A DNA stretch of 64,000 nt from Shewanella cutis (GTDB taxonomy: Bacteria > Pseudomonadota > Gammaproteobacteria > Enterobacterales > Shewanellaceae): NCBI RefSeq assembly GCF_022410515.1, contig NZ_JACSDI010000006.1, forward strand, positions 62,001 to 126,000, written 5' to 3'. Below, piece by piece: positions 26,769 through 36,911 of the stretch. Positions within the stretch are counted from its first letter, which is position 1; each line of letters begins with the position of its first letter. A program made the position numbers and the translations under genes. The notes under the pieces were generated by a model that made no database searches, was not told the origin of the DNA, and saw nothing but the letters and a program-made list of their open reading frames with translations.

Positions 26769-29051
26769 ATGCAATTAAACAGTCTTGGTTTTCCCCGTAT
26801 CGGGCGTCGTCGTGAATTAAAGTTTGCCCTTGAAAAATACTGGCGTGGAGAGAGCACTCAAGCTGAACTGCATGAGGTGGCTAAGGAGTTGCGTCGCACC
26901 CATTGGCAATGGCAAGTGGCCGCGGGGATTGAGCAAGTGCCAGTAGGGGATTTTGCCTTTTACGATCAAGTATTAACCCTGAGTGCGACCTTAAACGCTA
27001 TTCCAGATCGTCACCGCGGCGAAGGTGCTATCGACCTTGATACCTTATTCCGCGTTGCCCGTGGCCGTGCACCAACCGGGACCGATGCGCCAGCCTCGGA
27101 AATGACTAAGTATTTCAACACTAACTATCACTACTTAGTGCCAGAGCTTAAGCAAGATCAAGTATTCACTATCGCTTATGAGCAGTTTTTTGATGAAGTC
27201 GCCGAGGCGCAGGCGCTGGGTTATCAAGCCAAACCCGTGTTATTAGGCCCTGTGAGTTACTTGTATCTGGCAAAAAACGTGGGTCAGGATTTTGATAAAC
27301 TCAGTTTATTGCCAAATCTTTTAAAAGCTTATGCCGAGATTCTTGCGCGTTTTGCTGCGCAGGGCGTGACTTGGGTGCAACTTGAAGAGCCGATTCTGGC
27401 ACTCGAATTAACTCACGAATGGCAAGCGGCGCTTAGCGATGCTTATCAAGTGCTTAAAACGGCTCAAGTGAAGATTTTACTCACGACTTACTATGGCAGT
27501 ATTAGCCATCATCAGGCGCTGGTTTCTGCGCTGCCAGTGGCGGGTCTGCACCTAGATTTAGTGACCGCCCCTGAGCAATTAGCCTTGTTTGCCAATGCCT
27601 TAAGGCCAGATCAAATTCTGTCAGCAGGCGTAGTTAATGGTCGTAATGTGTGGGCGGCAGAAGTTGATCAAATTGTCGAGCGTATCGGCAGTGTTGCCAG
27701 AGACTTATGCTCACAAGACGGATCGCGTCTTTGGATTGGCACTTCATGTTCACTGCTTCACAGCCCTGTGGATTTAGAGGTAGAGACAACGCTCGCGCCG
27801 ACGCTGCGTCAGCAGCTTGCGTTCGCTAAGCAAAAGCTGTTGGAACTGGCTAATGTGCGCCAATTGTTGCAGGCCCCTGAGTCTGTGGCGGCCAAAGCGA
27901 TAGTTAACACCTGTTTGGCACGCCGTGAGGCTAAAGCACAGGCGGCGGATGCTACAGTGATCGCCCGTGTGGCTGCACTCACTCAAGCCGATTATGAACG
28001 CGTGAGTGAATTTAACGTGCGCCAAGCAGTGCAGCAGCAGAAATACCGTTTACCTCTGTTGCCGACCACCACCATTGGCTCCTTCCCACAAACACCAGCA
28101 ATCCGTGGTTTACGCAGCCGCTGGCGTAAAGGGGAGCTAAGCGATGCCCAATATAACGAGCAGTTGCAGCAAGTGACCCGCGATACCATCGACCGGCAAC
28201 TCAAACTCGGTATCGATGTGCTGGTGCACGGTGAAGCTGAGCGCAATGACATGGTGGAATATTTCGGCGAGCAACTCGAAGGTGTGGGCTTTACCAAAAA
28301 TGGGTGGGTGCAGAGTTATGGTTCTCGCTGCGTGAAGCCGCCATTAATTTATGGCGATGTGAGTCGCCCGAAAGCCATGACGGTTGATTGGGCGGTATTT
28401 GCCCAAAGCCTGACGGACAAACCCGTCAAAGGCATGCTAACGGGTCCGGTGACGATTTTGCATTGGTCATTTGCCCGTGAAGATATCAGCCGCGATACCA
28501 TTGCCACCCAATTGGCGCTGGCAATTCGTGATGAAGTGGTGGATTTACAAAATGCAGGTATTGGCATTATTCAAATTGATGAGCCAGCCTTCCGTGAAGG
28601 ATTGCCATTAAAGCAAAGCGAGTGGCAGGCTTACTTAGATTGGGCGGTGAATGCCTTTAAACTGAGTGCGGCGGGTGTGGTGGATGAAACCCAAATTCAT
28701 ACCCATATGTGCTACAGCGAGTTTAACGACACGATTGCCGCAATTGCCGCCATGGATGCGGACGTCATCACCATCGAGACCTCGCGTTCACGCATGGAAC
28801 TGCTCAACGCCTTTGAGGATTTTGAATATCCAAATGAAATTGGCCCAGGCGTTTATGATATTCACTCGCCCAATACCCCAAGTGTTGAGGCCATGGTGCA
28901 TCTTATTGAAAAAGCGGCGCAAAAAGTGCCAGTGCGCCAACTGTGGGTTAACCCCGATTGCGGCCTTAAGACCCGTACGTGGGCTGAGGTAGAACCCGCG
29001 CTGAAGAATATGGTGGATGCGACCCGCGAACTGCGTCGCCGCCTTGGCTAA
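26769..29051 (+). CDS. metE: Cobalamin-independent methionine synthase
   Basis: 760 residues from the ATG at 26769, giving the family start 'MQLNSLGFPRIGRRRELKFA'. An upstream ATG at 26688 falls in the regulatory region. The N-terminal barrel is followed by the catalytic C-terminal domain with 'TTIGSFPQT', 'LVHGEAERNDMVEYF', 'DEPAFREGLPL', 'HTHMCYSEFND' (zinc His/Cys) and 'NPDCGLKTRTW' (zinc Cys). It methylates homocysteine using 5-methyltetrahydropteroyl-triglutamate. Control by MetR and MetJ is supported by upstream sites. Confidence 0.97.
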   Translation: MQLNSLGFPRIGRRRELKFALEKYWRGESTQAELHEVAKELRRTHWQWQVAAGIEQVPVGDFAFYDQVLTLSATLNAIPDRHRGEGAIDLDTLFRVARGRAPTGTDAPASEMTKYFNTNYHYLVPELKQDQVFTIAYEQFFDEVAEAQALGYQAKPVLLGPVSYLYLAKNVGQDFDKLSLLPNLLKAYAEILARFAAQGVTWVQLEEPILALELTHEWQAALSDAYQVLKTAQVKILLTTYYGSISHHQALVSALPVAGLHLDLVTAPEQLALFANALRPDQILSAGVVNGRNVWAAEVDQIVERIGSVARDLCSQDGSRLWIGTSCSLLHSPVDLEVETTLAPTLRQQLAFAKQKLLELANVRQLLQAPESVAAKAIVNTCLARREAKAQAADATVIARVAALTQADYERVSEFNVRQAVQQQKYRLPLLPTTTIGSFPQTPAIRGLRSRWRKGELSDAQYNEQLQQVTRDTIDRQLKLGIDVLVHGEAERNDMVEYFGEQLEGVGFTKNGWVQSYGSRCVKPPLIYGDVSRPKAMTVDWAVFAQSLTDKPVKGMLTGPVTILHWSFAREDISRDTIATQLALAIRDEVVDLQNAGIGIIQIDEPAFREGLPLKQSEWQAYLDWAVNAFKLSAAGVVDETQIHTHMCYSEFNDTIAAIAAMDADVITIETSRSRMELLNAFEDFEYPNEIGPGVYDIHSPNTPSVEAMVHLIEKAAQKVPVRQLWVNPDCGLKTRTWAEVEPALKNMVDATRELRRRLG

Positions 29052-29092
29052 GCGCTGTAATATCTGCAATGAATGCCTCTGTGGCATAGCGT

Positions 29093-29129
29093 AAAAAAAC
29101 AGGGATATCTTAGGTATCCCTGTTTTTTA
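29093..29129 (+). terminator. Terminator after metE
   Basis: Stem AAAACAGGGATA/TATCCCTGTTTT with flanking A and T runs. Confidence 0.92.
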
Positions 29130-29209
29130 TTGGCGATTTGAAAAGGTATAGTTGAATGCGCACTTGAACCTGCTTATTCGTTAAACAGCGCTTATTCACT
29201 GAATTGCGT

Positions 29210-29541
29210 TTATTCGCTAAACATCATCTCGGGGACATGCTCAGGTACCACCAATTCGCCTGCGGTGAGTTTGATAATCTCTTCGACACTCACACCGGGC
29301 GCACGTTCGAGTAAATGAAATTTGCCTTCTTTGATTTCGATAAAAGCTAGATCTGTCAGTACTTTTTTGATGCAGCCCTTACCCGTTAGCGGCAGGCTAC
29401 ACTCGGTTAATAATTTAGATTCACCGTGTTTTGAGGCGTGGGTCATGGTCACAATAATATTGTCGGCGCCGGCGACAAGATCCATGGTGTCGCCCCTTAC
29501 CACAGTCACGGGCATTGATTAAGTCGGCATTAACCCTACTG
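29210..29541 (-). pseudogene. Remnant of CoA-transferase subunit B gene (ScoB/AtoA family)
   Basis: The intact C-terminal ~90 codons read 'MDLVAGADNIIVTMTHASKH', 'LPLTGKGCIKKVLTDLAFIE' and 'ERAPGVSVEEI', as in 3-oxoacid CoA-transferase subunit B. Upstream only traces survive. A different frame carries 'NADLINA' (about 29512-29535), a family motif normally ~80 residues before 'MDLV'. The bridging 'PVTVV' is fused directly to 'RGDTMDLV', indicating an internal deletion plus a frameshift. No subunit A gene is present. The gene is therefore dead, though a 101-codon frame from 29515 remains open. Confidence 0.75.
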
Positions 29542-29856
29542 TTCTCTTTTTCGCATTGGCTTGGGTGGATGGTGGGAGCGGCTACTGACAGCAAATAGCG
29601 CATTATCCTGTAAATTCTCAGCAATGCCCTGCATAGCACTATTCAGCGAAAGCCGTCTTAAATGATAAGATAGGCGCCAGAATTTTTATGAGGTGAAAAC
29701 TCACCTAGTGAAGACGTGGCAATTTTGACCTAACGCGCCGCGTGATGAATGCGGTTATTCGATGTATTTATTTGATTATGTTAGGTGTATTTCTATTCTG
29801 TCGCCTAAATGGGGCGTACACCCTTATAGATTTGAGCATTACTGGAGACAAAACTC
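29542..29856. other. Intergenic region upstream of aguA
   Basis: About 315 bases. It contains a perfect dyad GGTGA-AAAC-TCACC (about 29691-29704) that could be an operator or weak hairpin. No gene is recognised. Confidence 0.35.
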
Positions 29857-30969
29857 ATGACAAACGCGAATGTGGATGCCACGCAGTTAACGACTAAGCC
29901 ATCACAAGATGGTTTTTATATGCCCGCCGAATGGGCTGCGCAGCAAGCCGTATGGATGATTTGGCCATATCGTCCTGATAACTGGCGCTCTGCAGGTGCT
30001 TATGCTCAAGCGACCTTTGCTAAGGTGGCCGATGCCATTGGTGGGGCAACTCCCGTTTATATGGGTGTACCTCAGGCCTTTTTAGCAGAAGCTCAAAAAG
30101 TGATGCCTTCACACGTGACTCTGGTCGAAATCGACAGCAACGACTGCTGGGCTCGCGATACAGGACCTACTGTAGTGGTTAATGCCGAGGGCGAATGCCG
30201 TGGTGTTGATTGGGGTTTCAATGCTTGGGGTGGGCACAACGGTGGTCTGTATTTCCCATGGGATAAAGACGAACAGGTTGCCGCACAAATGCTCAAGCAA
30301 CATGGTTTTGCCCGTTACAGTGCGCCGTTGATCCTCGAAGGTGGCTCTATCCATGTCGATGGTGAAGGGACCTGTATGACCACGGCCGAATGTTTACTGA
30401 ACGCCAACCGTAACCCAGACCTGACGAAAGAGCAGATCGAAGCCTTACTGTGCGACTATTTGAATGTTAAGCAGTTTATCTGGTTGGAAGAGGGCGTTTA
30501 TATGGACGAAACCGACGGCCATATCGATAACATGTGCTGTTTCGCGCGCCCAGGTGAAGTGATCCTGCACTGGGCCGACGATGAAACCGATCCACAATAT
30601 CCACGCTCGAAAGCCGCGCTGGACGTGTTGCAAAACACTGTTGACGCCCAAGGTCGCAAGTTAAAAATTCACCTGCTGCCACAACCGGGTCCACTATATT
30701 GCACCGAAGAAGAATCAAAAGGCGTAACAGAAGGCACTGGCGTACCGCGCACTGCGGGCGAGCGCTTAGCGGGTTCTTACGTGAACTTTTTAATCACCAA
30801 CGATCGTATCGTATTCCCACTGCTTGACCCTGCCACCGACGATATCGCCGCGCAAAAACTGCAGGAGATTTTCCCTGAGCACAAGATTGTGGGTGTGCCT
30901 GCACGGGAGATTTTATTAGGTGGCGGCAATATCCACTGTATTACCCAGCAGATCCCTTCTGGAAAGTAA
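29857..30969 (+). CDS. aguA: Agmatine deiminase
   Basis: 370 residues. Family motifs are intact: '[23 protein letters not shown]', '[10 protein letters not shown]', '[13 protein letters not shown]', '[11 protein letters not shown]' and the catalytic Cys in '[12 protein letters not shown]'. It hydrolyses agmatine to N-carbamoylputrescine plus ammonia in putrescine synthesis from arginine. The next complete gene is an amidase-signature enzyme rather than the usual nitrilase-type AguB, with a short frame between them that may be an aguB relic. Confidence 0.95.
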   Translation: MTNANVDATQLTTKPSQDGFYMPAEWAAQQAVWMIWPYRPDNWRSAGAYAQATFAKVADAIGGATPVYMGVPQAFLAEAQKVMPSHVTLVEIDSNDCWARDTGPTVVVNAEGECRGVDWGFNAWGGHNGGLYFPWDKDEQVAAQMLKQHGFARYSAPLILEGGSIHVDGEGTCMTTAECLLNANRNPDLTKEQIEALLCDYLNVKQFIWLEEGVYMDETDGHIDNMCCFARPGEVILHWADDETDPQYPRSKAALDVLQNTVDAQGRKLKIHLLPQPGPLYCTEEESKGVTEGTGVPRTAGERLAGSYVNFLITNDRIVFPLLDPATDDIAAQKLQEIFPEHKIVGVPAREILLGGGNIHCITQQIPSGK

Positions 30970-30988
30970 GTACACCAAGGAGAACAGT

Positions 30989-31045
30989 ATGACGCTTGAT
31001 GTCACTGTTATTGCACCACAATTGGCTTTCTGCGGGAGGGCGTAA
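30989..31045 (+). CDS. 18-codon open frame between aguA and amidase (possible aguB relic or leader)
   Basis: ATG at 30989 behind a strong AAGGAG. It encodes 18 residues (MTLDVTVIAPQLAFCGRA) and stops one base before the amidase ATG. The N-terminal part resembles the start of AguB N-carbamoylputrescine amidase (pattern V-T-V-A-A-T-Q-M-A-C). It may be a truncated aguB 5' end, now serving only to couple translation into the amidase. This is inference from a short match. Confidence 0.35.
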   Translation: MTLDVTVIAPQLAFCGRA

Positions 31046-31046
31046 A

Positions 31047-32753
31047 ATGTTTGAAGTGACTGAAGTTTCCATTGCCGAGCTGCGTGAAGCGCTCGAATCC
31101 GGCCGCACGACTGCGGTTGAGTTGGTGAAATCCTATTTGGCTCGAGTGGCGGCTTACGATGGTCCTGCCACTGAGACAAAGCTGAATGCGTTAGTGGTGC
31201 ACAATCCCGATGCGCTCAAAGAAGCCGAGGCTTCCGATGCGCGCCGTGCCCGTGGCGAAACCTTAAGTCCACTCGATGGTATTCCTTACACCGCTAAGGA
31301 CAGCTATTTAGTGAAGGGACTGACGGCGGCGTCTGGCAGCCCAGCCTTTAAAGATTTAGTGGCCCAGTACGATGCCTTTGCCGTCGAGCGCCTACGTGCC
31401 GCGGGTGCTATTTGCTTAGGCAAAACCAATATGCCACCGATGGCGAATGGCGGCATGCAGCGTGGTCACTATGGCCGCGCCGAAAGCCCCTACAATGCGA
31501 ACTATCTGACGGCGCCCTTTGCCTCGGGTTCTTCCAACGGAGCGGGCACAGGAACAGCGGCAAGCTACTCGGCGTTCGGTCTTGCCGAAGAGACTTGGTC
31601 GAGTGGCCGTGGCCCTGCATCCAACAACGGTTTGTGCGCCTATACGCCGTCTCGCGGGGTGATTTCGGTGCGTGGCAACTGGCCATTAACCCCAACCATG
31701 GACGTGGTCGTGCCTTATACCCGCACTATGGCGGATATGCTCGAAGTGCTCGATGTGATTGTGGCCGATGACCCTATCACCCGTGGCGATCTCTGGCGCC
31801 TACAACCTTGGGTTCAAATTCCTAAAGCGTCTAGCGTTCGTCCAGAATCCTATCTGGCACTCGCCACCAGCGCCGACACCCTTAAGGGTAAGCGTTTTGG
31901 CGTACCGCGCATGTACATCAATAAAGATGAACTCGCGGGAACCAGCGAAAATCCGGGCATTGGTGGGCCAACGGGCCAACGTATCCATACTCGCCAATCG
32001 GTGATCGATTTGTGGGAAGCGGCGCGTAAAGCCCTAGAAGCCGCTGGTGCGGAAGTGATTGAAGTCGATTTTCCGCTGGTGTCTAACTGCGAAGGCGACC
32101 GCCCAGGTGCGCCGACCGTGTTTAACCGTGGCATAGTGACGCCCCAATTCCTCCATGATGAATTATGGGAACTCTCGGGTTGGGCGTTCGATGAGTTCCT
32201 GCGGGCGAACAACGACCCTAAACTCAACAAGCTTGAAGATGTTAACGGTTATTTGATATTCCCCCATGACCTCGGCACCTTGCCAAACCGTGAAGGTGAT
32301 TTAGCGGCGGGCATGGAAGAGTATGTCAACATGGCTAAGCGTGGCCTTAAATCCTTCGACCAGATCGACAGTATTCCCGATGGTCTGCGTGGTTTAGAAA
32401 AGACCCGTAAGCTAGATCTTGAAGACTGGATGGACGGACTTAAGCTGGATGCCGTGCTGTTCCCGACTGTGGCCGATGTCGGCCCCGCCGATGCCCATGT
32501 GAATCCGGCCTCAGCCGATATCGCTTGGAGCAACGGGGTTTGGGTGGCAAACGGCAACCTTGCGATTCGCCATTTAGGCGTGCCGACTGTGACTGTGCCT
32601 ATGGGTGTAATGGCCGATATTGGCATGCCAGTAGGATTAACCTTCGCGGGCCGTGCCTACGATGATAACAATCTGCTGAAGTTTGCTGGCGCGTTCGAGT
32701 CGACGGGCAATAAGCGTATGATTCCGCCGCGTACACCGCCGCTGAGTCAATAA
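31047..32753 (+). CDS. Amidase signature family enzyme
   Basis: 568 residues from the ATG at 31047 (GGGAGGG upstream). Amidase-signature residues are visible: catalytic Lys in 'GIPYTAKDSYLV', the cis-Ser in 'FASGSSNGAGTGTAA', and the nucleophilic Ser in 'ETWSSGRGPASNNGL'. It hydrolyses an amide bond to acid plus ammonia or amine. Adjacent to agmatine deiminase, it could act on N-carbamoylputrescine or a related polyamine amide, but family membership alone does not show this. No signal peptide. Confidence 0.85.
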   Translation: MFEVTEVSIAELREALESGRTTAVELVKSYLARVAAYDGPATETKLNALVVHNPDALKEAEASDARRARGETLSPLDGIPYTAKDSYLVKGLTAASGSPAFKDLVAQYDAFAVERLRAAGAICLGKTNMPPMANGGMQRGHYGRAESPYNANYLTAPFASGSSNGAGTGTAASYSAFGLAEETWSSGRGPASNNGLCAYTPSRGVISVRGNWPLTPTMDVVVPYTRTMADMLEVLDVIVADDPITRGDLWRLQPWVQIPKASSVRPESYLALATSADTLKGKRFGVPRMYINKDELAGTSENPGIGGPTGQRIHTRQSVIDLWEAARKALEAAGAEVIEVDFPLVSNCEGDRPGAPTVFNRGIVTPQFLHDELWELSGWAFDEFLRANNDPKLNKLEDVNGYLIFPHDLGTLPNREGDLAAGMEEYVNMAKRGLKSFDQIDSIPDGLRGLEKTRKLDLEDWMDGLKLDAVLFPTVADVGPADAHVNPASADIAWSNGVWVANGNLAIRHLGVPTVTVPMGVMADIGMPVGLTFAGRAYDDNNLLKFAGAFESTGNKRMIPPRTPPLSQ

Positions 32754-32778
32754 GCTTTAAGCCGTAAGACTGAGAAAT

Positions 32779-32817
32779 AAAAAACGGGATGGGTAACAAT
32801 ATCCATCCCGTTTTTTT
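32779..32817 (+). terminator. Terminator after amidase gene
   Basis: Stem AACGGGATGG/CCATCCCGTT with a 10-nt loop and a run of seven T. Confidence 0.9.
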
Positions 32818-32879
32818 CGCGTTAATCTCTCATGCGTTATTTATCAAACCTATACCAGCGTTAGGATTCTACTTTAACC

Positions 32880-33335
32880 ATGTACCGCACTATCGACCTC
32901 ATGCCTCTTGGTGTACTCAGAGCTAAGGGAAAGTCTAAAGTTTGGCAAACTTCATTGTCGATTCCCTACCTCGGGGGAGACTTTCAGCTGGTCATTCATG
33001 GTGATGTTAATGGGCCTTCGGCCAGTCAACGCACGGCCCTTACATTACTTATCGAGCCAAGCGAGACGTTGCGCGATGAAATAGCGACTAAAGTGGTCGA
33101 GTTTATTCATGTTTGTAATATCGTGCCTGTTGAGTTCAAGGTTGATGTTGTCACTGTATGGTCATTGCTCACTCCTGAGCTGATTGAGGTTCACACTAGT
33201 CACGAGTACGCCTATGGTGAGGGTGAATTGGGAACTAATGCTATATCAATTGGTTACCTTACACCTTGGACGAATGAACAATTAATCCAAGTGCCATTCT
33301 TAAATAGGAAAATTGGCGTGATTTATAGCGAGTAA
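32880..33335 (+). CDS. Hypothetical protein, 151 aa
   Basis: Soluble 151-residue protein with no signal peptide or membrane segment. The composition looks mostly beta plus one or two helices ('ASQRTALTLLIEPSETLRDEIA'). I do not recognise the family; its size and single-gene setting are similar to immunity-type orphan proteins, but nothing in the sequence shows this. The ATG has no clear ribosome binding site, so the start is uncertain. Confidence 0.6.
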   Translation: MYRTIDLMPLGVLRAKGKSKVWQTSLSIPYLGGDFQLVIHGDVNGPSASQRTALTLLIEPSETLRDEIATKVVEFIHVCNIVPVEFKVDVVTVWSLLTPELIEVHTSHEYAYGEGELGTNAISIGYLTPWTNEQLIQVPFLNRKIGVIYSE

Positions 33336-33716
33336 TTTGGGGTATGGCTGTTTTTTTAATGATGTCCTCCCGCTGATGATTACTTAAAAAATAAGCATCT
33401 ACGAGGCGATTTTGCGGCGCCTGACAATGGCACTTTAGTTCCAGAGCATGATGCCCTGCGCTCGTAGGCGCGCTGTGGCGAATGCCAATAAGATTGGATC
33501 TATAACCCATCACAAACGACTTAATCTCGTTTGCGGGAATTGTTACGGCCGTGTTCTATGTTTCAAACTTCTACACAGATATTTGCAAATCTTTACCTGA
33601 TATCGACATTTCCTTCGTCTACTGCGCTGAGCTAACTCTATATACTGACAGCACTATTTTTCCACCCGCAAGATTCGCGCTTGCGCCCATTGGTATTGAT
33701 GGACACTCAGATTCAG
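33336..33716. other. Intergenic region upstream of macA
   Basis: About 380 bases. It holds a small dyad AAACGA/TCGTTT near 33517-33535 and a plausible TATATACTG promoter segment near 33640-33650 for the efflux operon. Short open frames here lack protein-like composition. Confidence 0.35.
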
Positions 33717-34934
33717 ATGAAAAAATCCTCAAAGCGTAAACTGATATTGATCTTAAGCGGTTTAGTTCTCCTCGGGGGCGGCGCTTATTTTCTGCTGCAC
33801 AAACCCGAGGTGGCCCCAAGTTATGTGACGGAGCCCGTTAGGCGCGGCGATATTGAAAACTCGGTGCTCGCCAACGGCATGTTGCAGGCCTCCAAGCTGG
33901 TGAGTGTGGGCGCGCAAGTCTCAGGGCAAATTCTGAGTTTGCCTGTGGAGCTTGGCCAAGAGGTGAAAAAGGGCGATCTTATCGCGCAAATCGACAGCCT
34001 TGCCCAGCAAAACAACCTGCAAAATGCGCTGGCATCGCTTAAAAACATCAATGCCCAGTATCGTGCTAAGCAGGCACAGATACGTCAGGCAAAACTTGAA
34101 TATACCCGTCAGCAGCAAATGCTCGCCGATAAAGCCAGCTCCCGCGCAGACTTTGAAGCCGCTGAAGCCACGCTCACGGTTTATCAAGCCGAACTTGAGC
34201 AGTTAGAAGCGCAAAAACAACAGGCTGAGATTAATGTCGACAGTGCCAGAATCGATTTAGGTTATACCAAGATCACTGCGCCTATGGATGGCACCGTCGT
34301 TTATTCGGCGGTTGAAGTAGGCCAAACCGTTAACGCTAATCAAACCACGCCAACCATAGTCGAGATGGCGCAGCTCGATACCATGACGGTTAAGGCACAG
34401 ATCTCCGAAGCCGATATCGTCAATGTGCGCCCCGGACAGCCAGTGTATTTCACCATTCTTGGCAGACCTAACCATCCCTATCGCGGCACCTTAAGGGCGA
34501 TTGAGCCTGGCCCGACGTCAATGGATGGGGACGATAGCAATATGAGTTCCAGCGATTCAGACGCCATTTATTACCATGGCCTGTTCGATGTCGAAAACCC
34601 CGACCGTACCCTACGCATTGGGATGACGGCGCAGATCTCGATTGTACTCGCCAAGTCTGATGATGCGCTGTTAGTGCCATCGCAAGTGCTCAAGGTGAAA
34701 CCAAGGGATAAAGCAGCCTCGCCAGCGGAACGTAAGTCCCGTGGGCCGCAGTATCAAGTGCCAGTGCTGGTGGACAACCAAATGCAATATGTGGATGTGA
34801 CCGTTGGGATTAATAATAAAATCAATGCTGAAATTCTTTCTGGTTTAAAGGAAGGCGACCAAGTAGTGCTAGGTATGCCTTCGTCAGATGATGGTAGCGC
34901 GCGCATGCGTCGCCCGCCTAGCGTGAGGTTTTAA
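33717..34934 (+). CDS. macA: MacA-like periplasmic adaptor of tripartite efflux pump
   Basis: 405 residues from the ATG at 33717; starts at 33681 or 33699 are also open and none has a strong ribosome binding site. A single N-terminal membrane anchor ('[19 protein letters not shown]') is followed by a membrane-fusion-protein fold: biotinyl-lipoyl half-motifs ('[26 protein letters not shown]' region and '[20 protein letters not shown]'), a long Gln/Ala-rich coiled-coil hairpin (residues ~100-190), and beta-barrel domains. It links MacB to the outer membrane channel. It starts the macA-macB-OMF operon, spaced by 2 bp from macB. Confidence 0.93.
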   Translation: MKKSSKRKLILILSGLVLLGGGAYFLLHKPEVAPSYVTEPVRRGDIENSVLANGMLQASKLVSVGAQVSGQILSLPVELGQEVKKGDLIAQIDSLAQQNNLQNALASLKNINAQYRAKQAQIRQAKLEYTRQQQMLADKASSRADFEAAEATLTVYQAELEQLEAQKQQAEINVDSARIDLGYTKITAPMDGTVVYSAVEVGQTVNANQTTPTIVEMAQLDTMTVKAQISEADIVNVRPGQPVYFTILGRPNHPYRGTLRAIEPGPTSMDGDDSNMSSSDSDAIYYHGLFDVENPDRTLRIGMTAQISIVLAKSDDALLVPSQVLKVKPRDKAASPAERKSRGPQYQVPVLVDNQMQYVDVTVGINNKINAEILSGLKEGDQVVLGMPSSDDGSARMRRPPSVRF

Positions 34935-34936
34935 GC

Positions 34937-36907
34937 GTGACTAAGCCATTACTGGAAGTCTCAGCTTGCTACCGCAGTTTTCTGGCGGGTGAGCAACAAC
35001 TGACTGTACTCAAAGATATTAATCTTTCTATCGCCCGTGGTGAGATGGTGGCGATTGTCGGCGCCTCGGGGTCGGGTAAGTCGACCCTGATGAATATCTT
35101 GGGCTGTTTAGATAAACCCTCAAAGGGCTCGTACTTTATCGATGGTCAAGATACCTCACAGATGGATGTGGATGAACTGGCAAAGCTGAGGCGTGAGCAT
35201 TTTGGTTTTATTTTCCAGCGGTATCATTTGCTTGGCGATCTTAATGCCGTGGGTAATGTCGAAGTGCCCGCCGTGTATGCGGGTAAAGATCGCTTAGAGC
35301 GTCGGGAGCGGGCGGAAAGCTTATTGTCGCGTTTGGGTTTAGGTGAGCGCCTCGACCATAAGCCCAATCAGCTCAGTGGCGGCCAGCAGCAAAGGGTGAG
35401 TGTGGCGCGGGCGCTGATGAATGGCGGCGATGTGATCCTCGCCGATGAACCAACGGGCGCTCTAGATAGCCACAGCGGCGAAGAAATGATGCGACTGTTG
35501 CAGGAACTGCACCGTGAAGGCCAGACCATCATCATAGTCACCCACGATATGCATGTAGCCCAGCATGCCGATCGAATTATCGAGATTAAGGACGGGGTGA
35601 TTATCAGCGATGAGCCAAATCCCGCCTCAAATATTACGGCTGCGCCAAAGACCGAAGTGATCCCCGCCAAGACTAAGGCGCGTGCTCGCGTGGCAGTATG
35701 GGACAGATATGCTGAAGCCCTGAAAATGGCGCTGCTGGCAATGTCGACCCATAGATTGCGCACCTTTTTAACTATGCTCGGGATTATTATCGGTATCGCC
35801 TCGGTGGTGTCGGTTGTGGCGCTGGGGGAAGGCTCGCAACGGGAAATCTTAAAGAGTATTAGCTCAATGGGCACCAATACCATAGACATTCGCCCTGGCT
35901 CAGGCTTTGGTGATAGGCGCTCGGCAAGGGTGCGAACTTTGACTGCAAGCGATGCCAATGCACTGAAAAATTTACCCTATGTGGATAGTGTTACTCCAAG
36001 TATTAGCTCGAGCGCGACGGTGCGTTTAGGTAATAAAGCCGTTACCGCATCAGTTAATGGTGTGGGGCCTGAGTTTTTCCGAGTTCGAGGCTATGAGCTT
36101 GCCCAAGGGCAGTTTTGGGACGATGACAGCGTTGATGCCTTAGCGCAGGATGCGGTAATCGATGATAACACTCGCAAACAGCTATTCCCCGACAGCACCG
36201 GGGCTATGGGTTCTGTCATCGGCCAAGTGATCTTCTTAGGGGATTTACCGGTGCGGATTATCGGTGTGACTAAGCCTAAGGAAAGCGCCTTTGGTAACAG
36301 TGATGCCCTCAATGTGTGGGTGCCTTATACCACGGTTTCTGGCCGGATGGTGGGCAAGAAATACTTAGATGGCATTACTGTCAGGCTCGATGAGTCGGTG
36401 CCGAGCAATGCGGCGGAGCAGGGCATTATTAGCCTACTAAAGATGCGCCACGGCACGCAGGATTTCTTCACCATTAACACGGATACCATTCGCCAGAATA
36501 TCGAGAAAACCACCGCGACTATGACGCTATTAATCTCGGCCATTGCGGTGATTTCCCTCGTAGTGGGCGGCATTGGGGTAATGAATATCATGTTGGTGTC
36601 GGTGACTGAGCGTACCCGCGAGATTGGTGTGCGCATGGCGGTCGGAGCGCGCCAGAGTGATATTCTGCGGCAGTTTTTAATTGAGGCCGTGTTGGTTTGT
36701 CTGTGCGGCGGCGCGCTTGGGGTGGCCTTGGCCTATTTTATTGGAGTGGTATTTGCGCAAGCGGGCGGGAGTTTCCAGATGATTTACTCGACGACTTCGA
36801 TTATTGCCGCCTTCGCCTGTTCCACCTTAATTGGGGTGTTGTTTGGTTTCCTCCCTGCCCGTAATGCGGCGCGTTTAGACCCAGTTGATGCACTAGCAAG
36901 AGAGTAA
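34937..36907 (+). CDS. macB: MacB-like ABC transporter (ATPase plus permease)
   Basis: 656 residues, GTG start. The N-terminal ATPase (~1-230) has Walker A 'GASGSGKST', signature 'LSGGQQQR' and Walker B '[12 protein letters not shown]'. The C-terminal FtsX-type permease has four membrane segments (one near residue 275, three after residue 530) around a large periplasmic domain, plus '[20 protein letters not shown]'. MacB drives export of macrolides, lipopeptides or protoporphyrin-like substrates from the periplasm. It works with the flanking MacA and outer membrane factor. Confidence 0.95.
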   Translation: MTKPLLEVSACYRSFLAGEQQLTVLKDINLSIARGEMVAIVGASGSGKSTLMNILGCLDKPSKGSYFIDGQDTSQMDVDELAKLRREHFGFIFQRYHLLGDLNAVGNVEVPAVYAGKDRLERRERAESLLSRLGLGERLDHKPNQLSGGQQQRVSVARALMNGGDVILADEPTGALDSHSGEEMMRLLQELHREGQTIIIVTHDMHVAQHADRIIEIKDGVIISDEPNPASNITAAPKTEVIPAKTKARARVAVWDRYAEALKMALLAMSTHRLRTFLTMLGIIIGIASVVSVVALGEGSQREILKSISSMGTNTIDIRPGSGFGDRRSARVRTLTASDANALKNLPYVDSVTPSISSSATVRLGNKAVTASVNGVGPEFFRVRGYELAQGQFWDDDSVDALAQDAVIDDNTRKQLFPDSTGAMGSVIGQVIFLGDLPVRIIGVTKPKESAFGNSDALNVWVPYTTVSGRMVGKKYLDGITVRLDESVPSNAAEQGIISLLKMRHGTQDFFTINTDTIRQNIEKTTATMTLLISAIAVISLVVGGIGVMNIMLVSVTERTREIGVRMAVGARQSDILRQFLIEAVLVCLCGGALGVALAYFIGVVFAQAGGSFQMIYSTTSIIAAFACSTLIGVLFGFLPARNAARLDPVDALARE

Positions 36908-36911
36908 CGCA

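Noticed and set aside
33551..33739. Possible small gene upstream of macA
   Set aside because: No ribosome binding site, overlaps the macA start in another frame, low-complexity composition.
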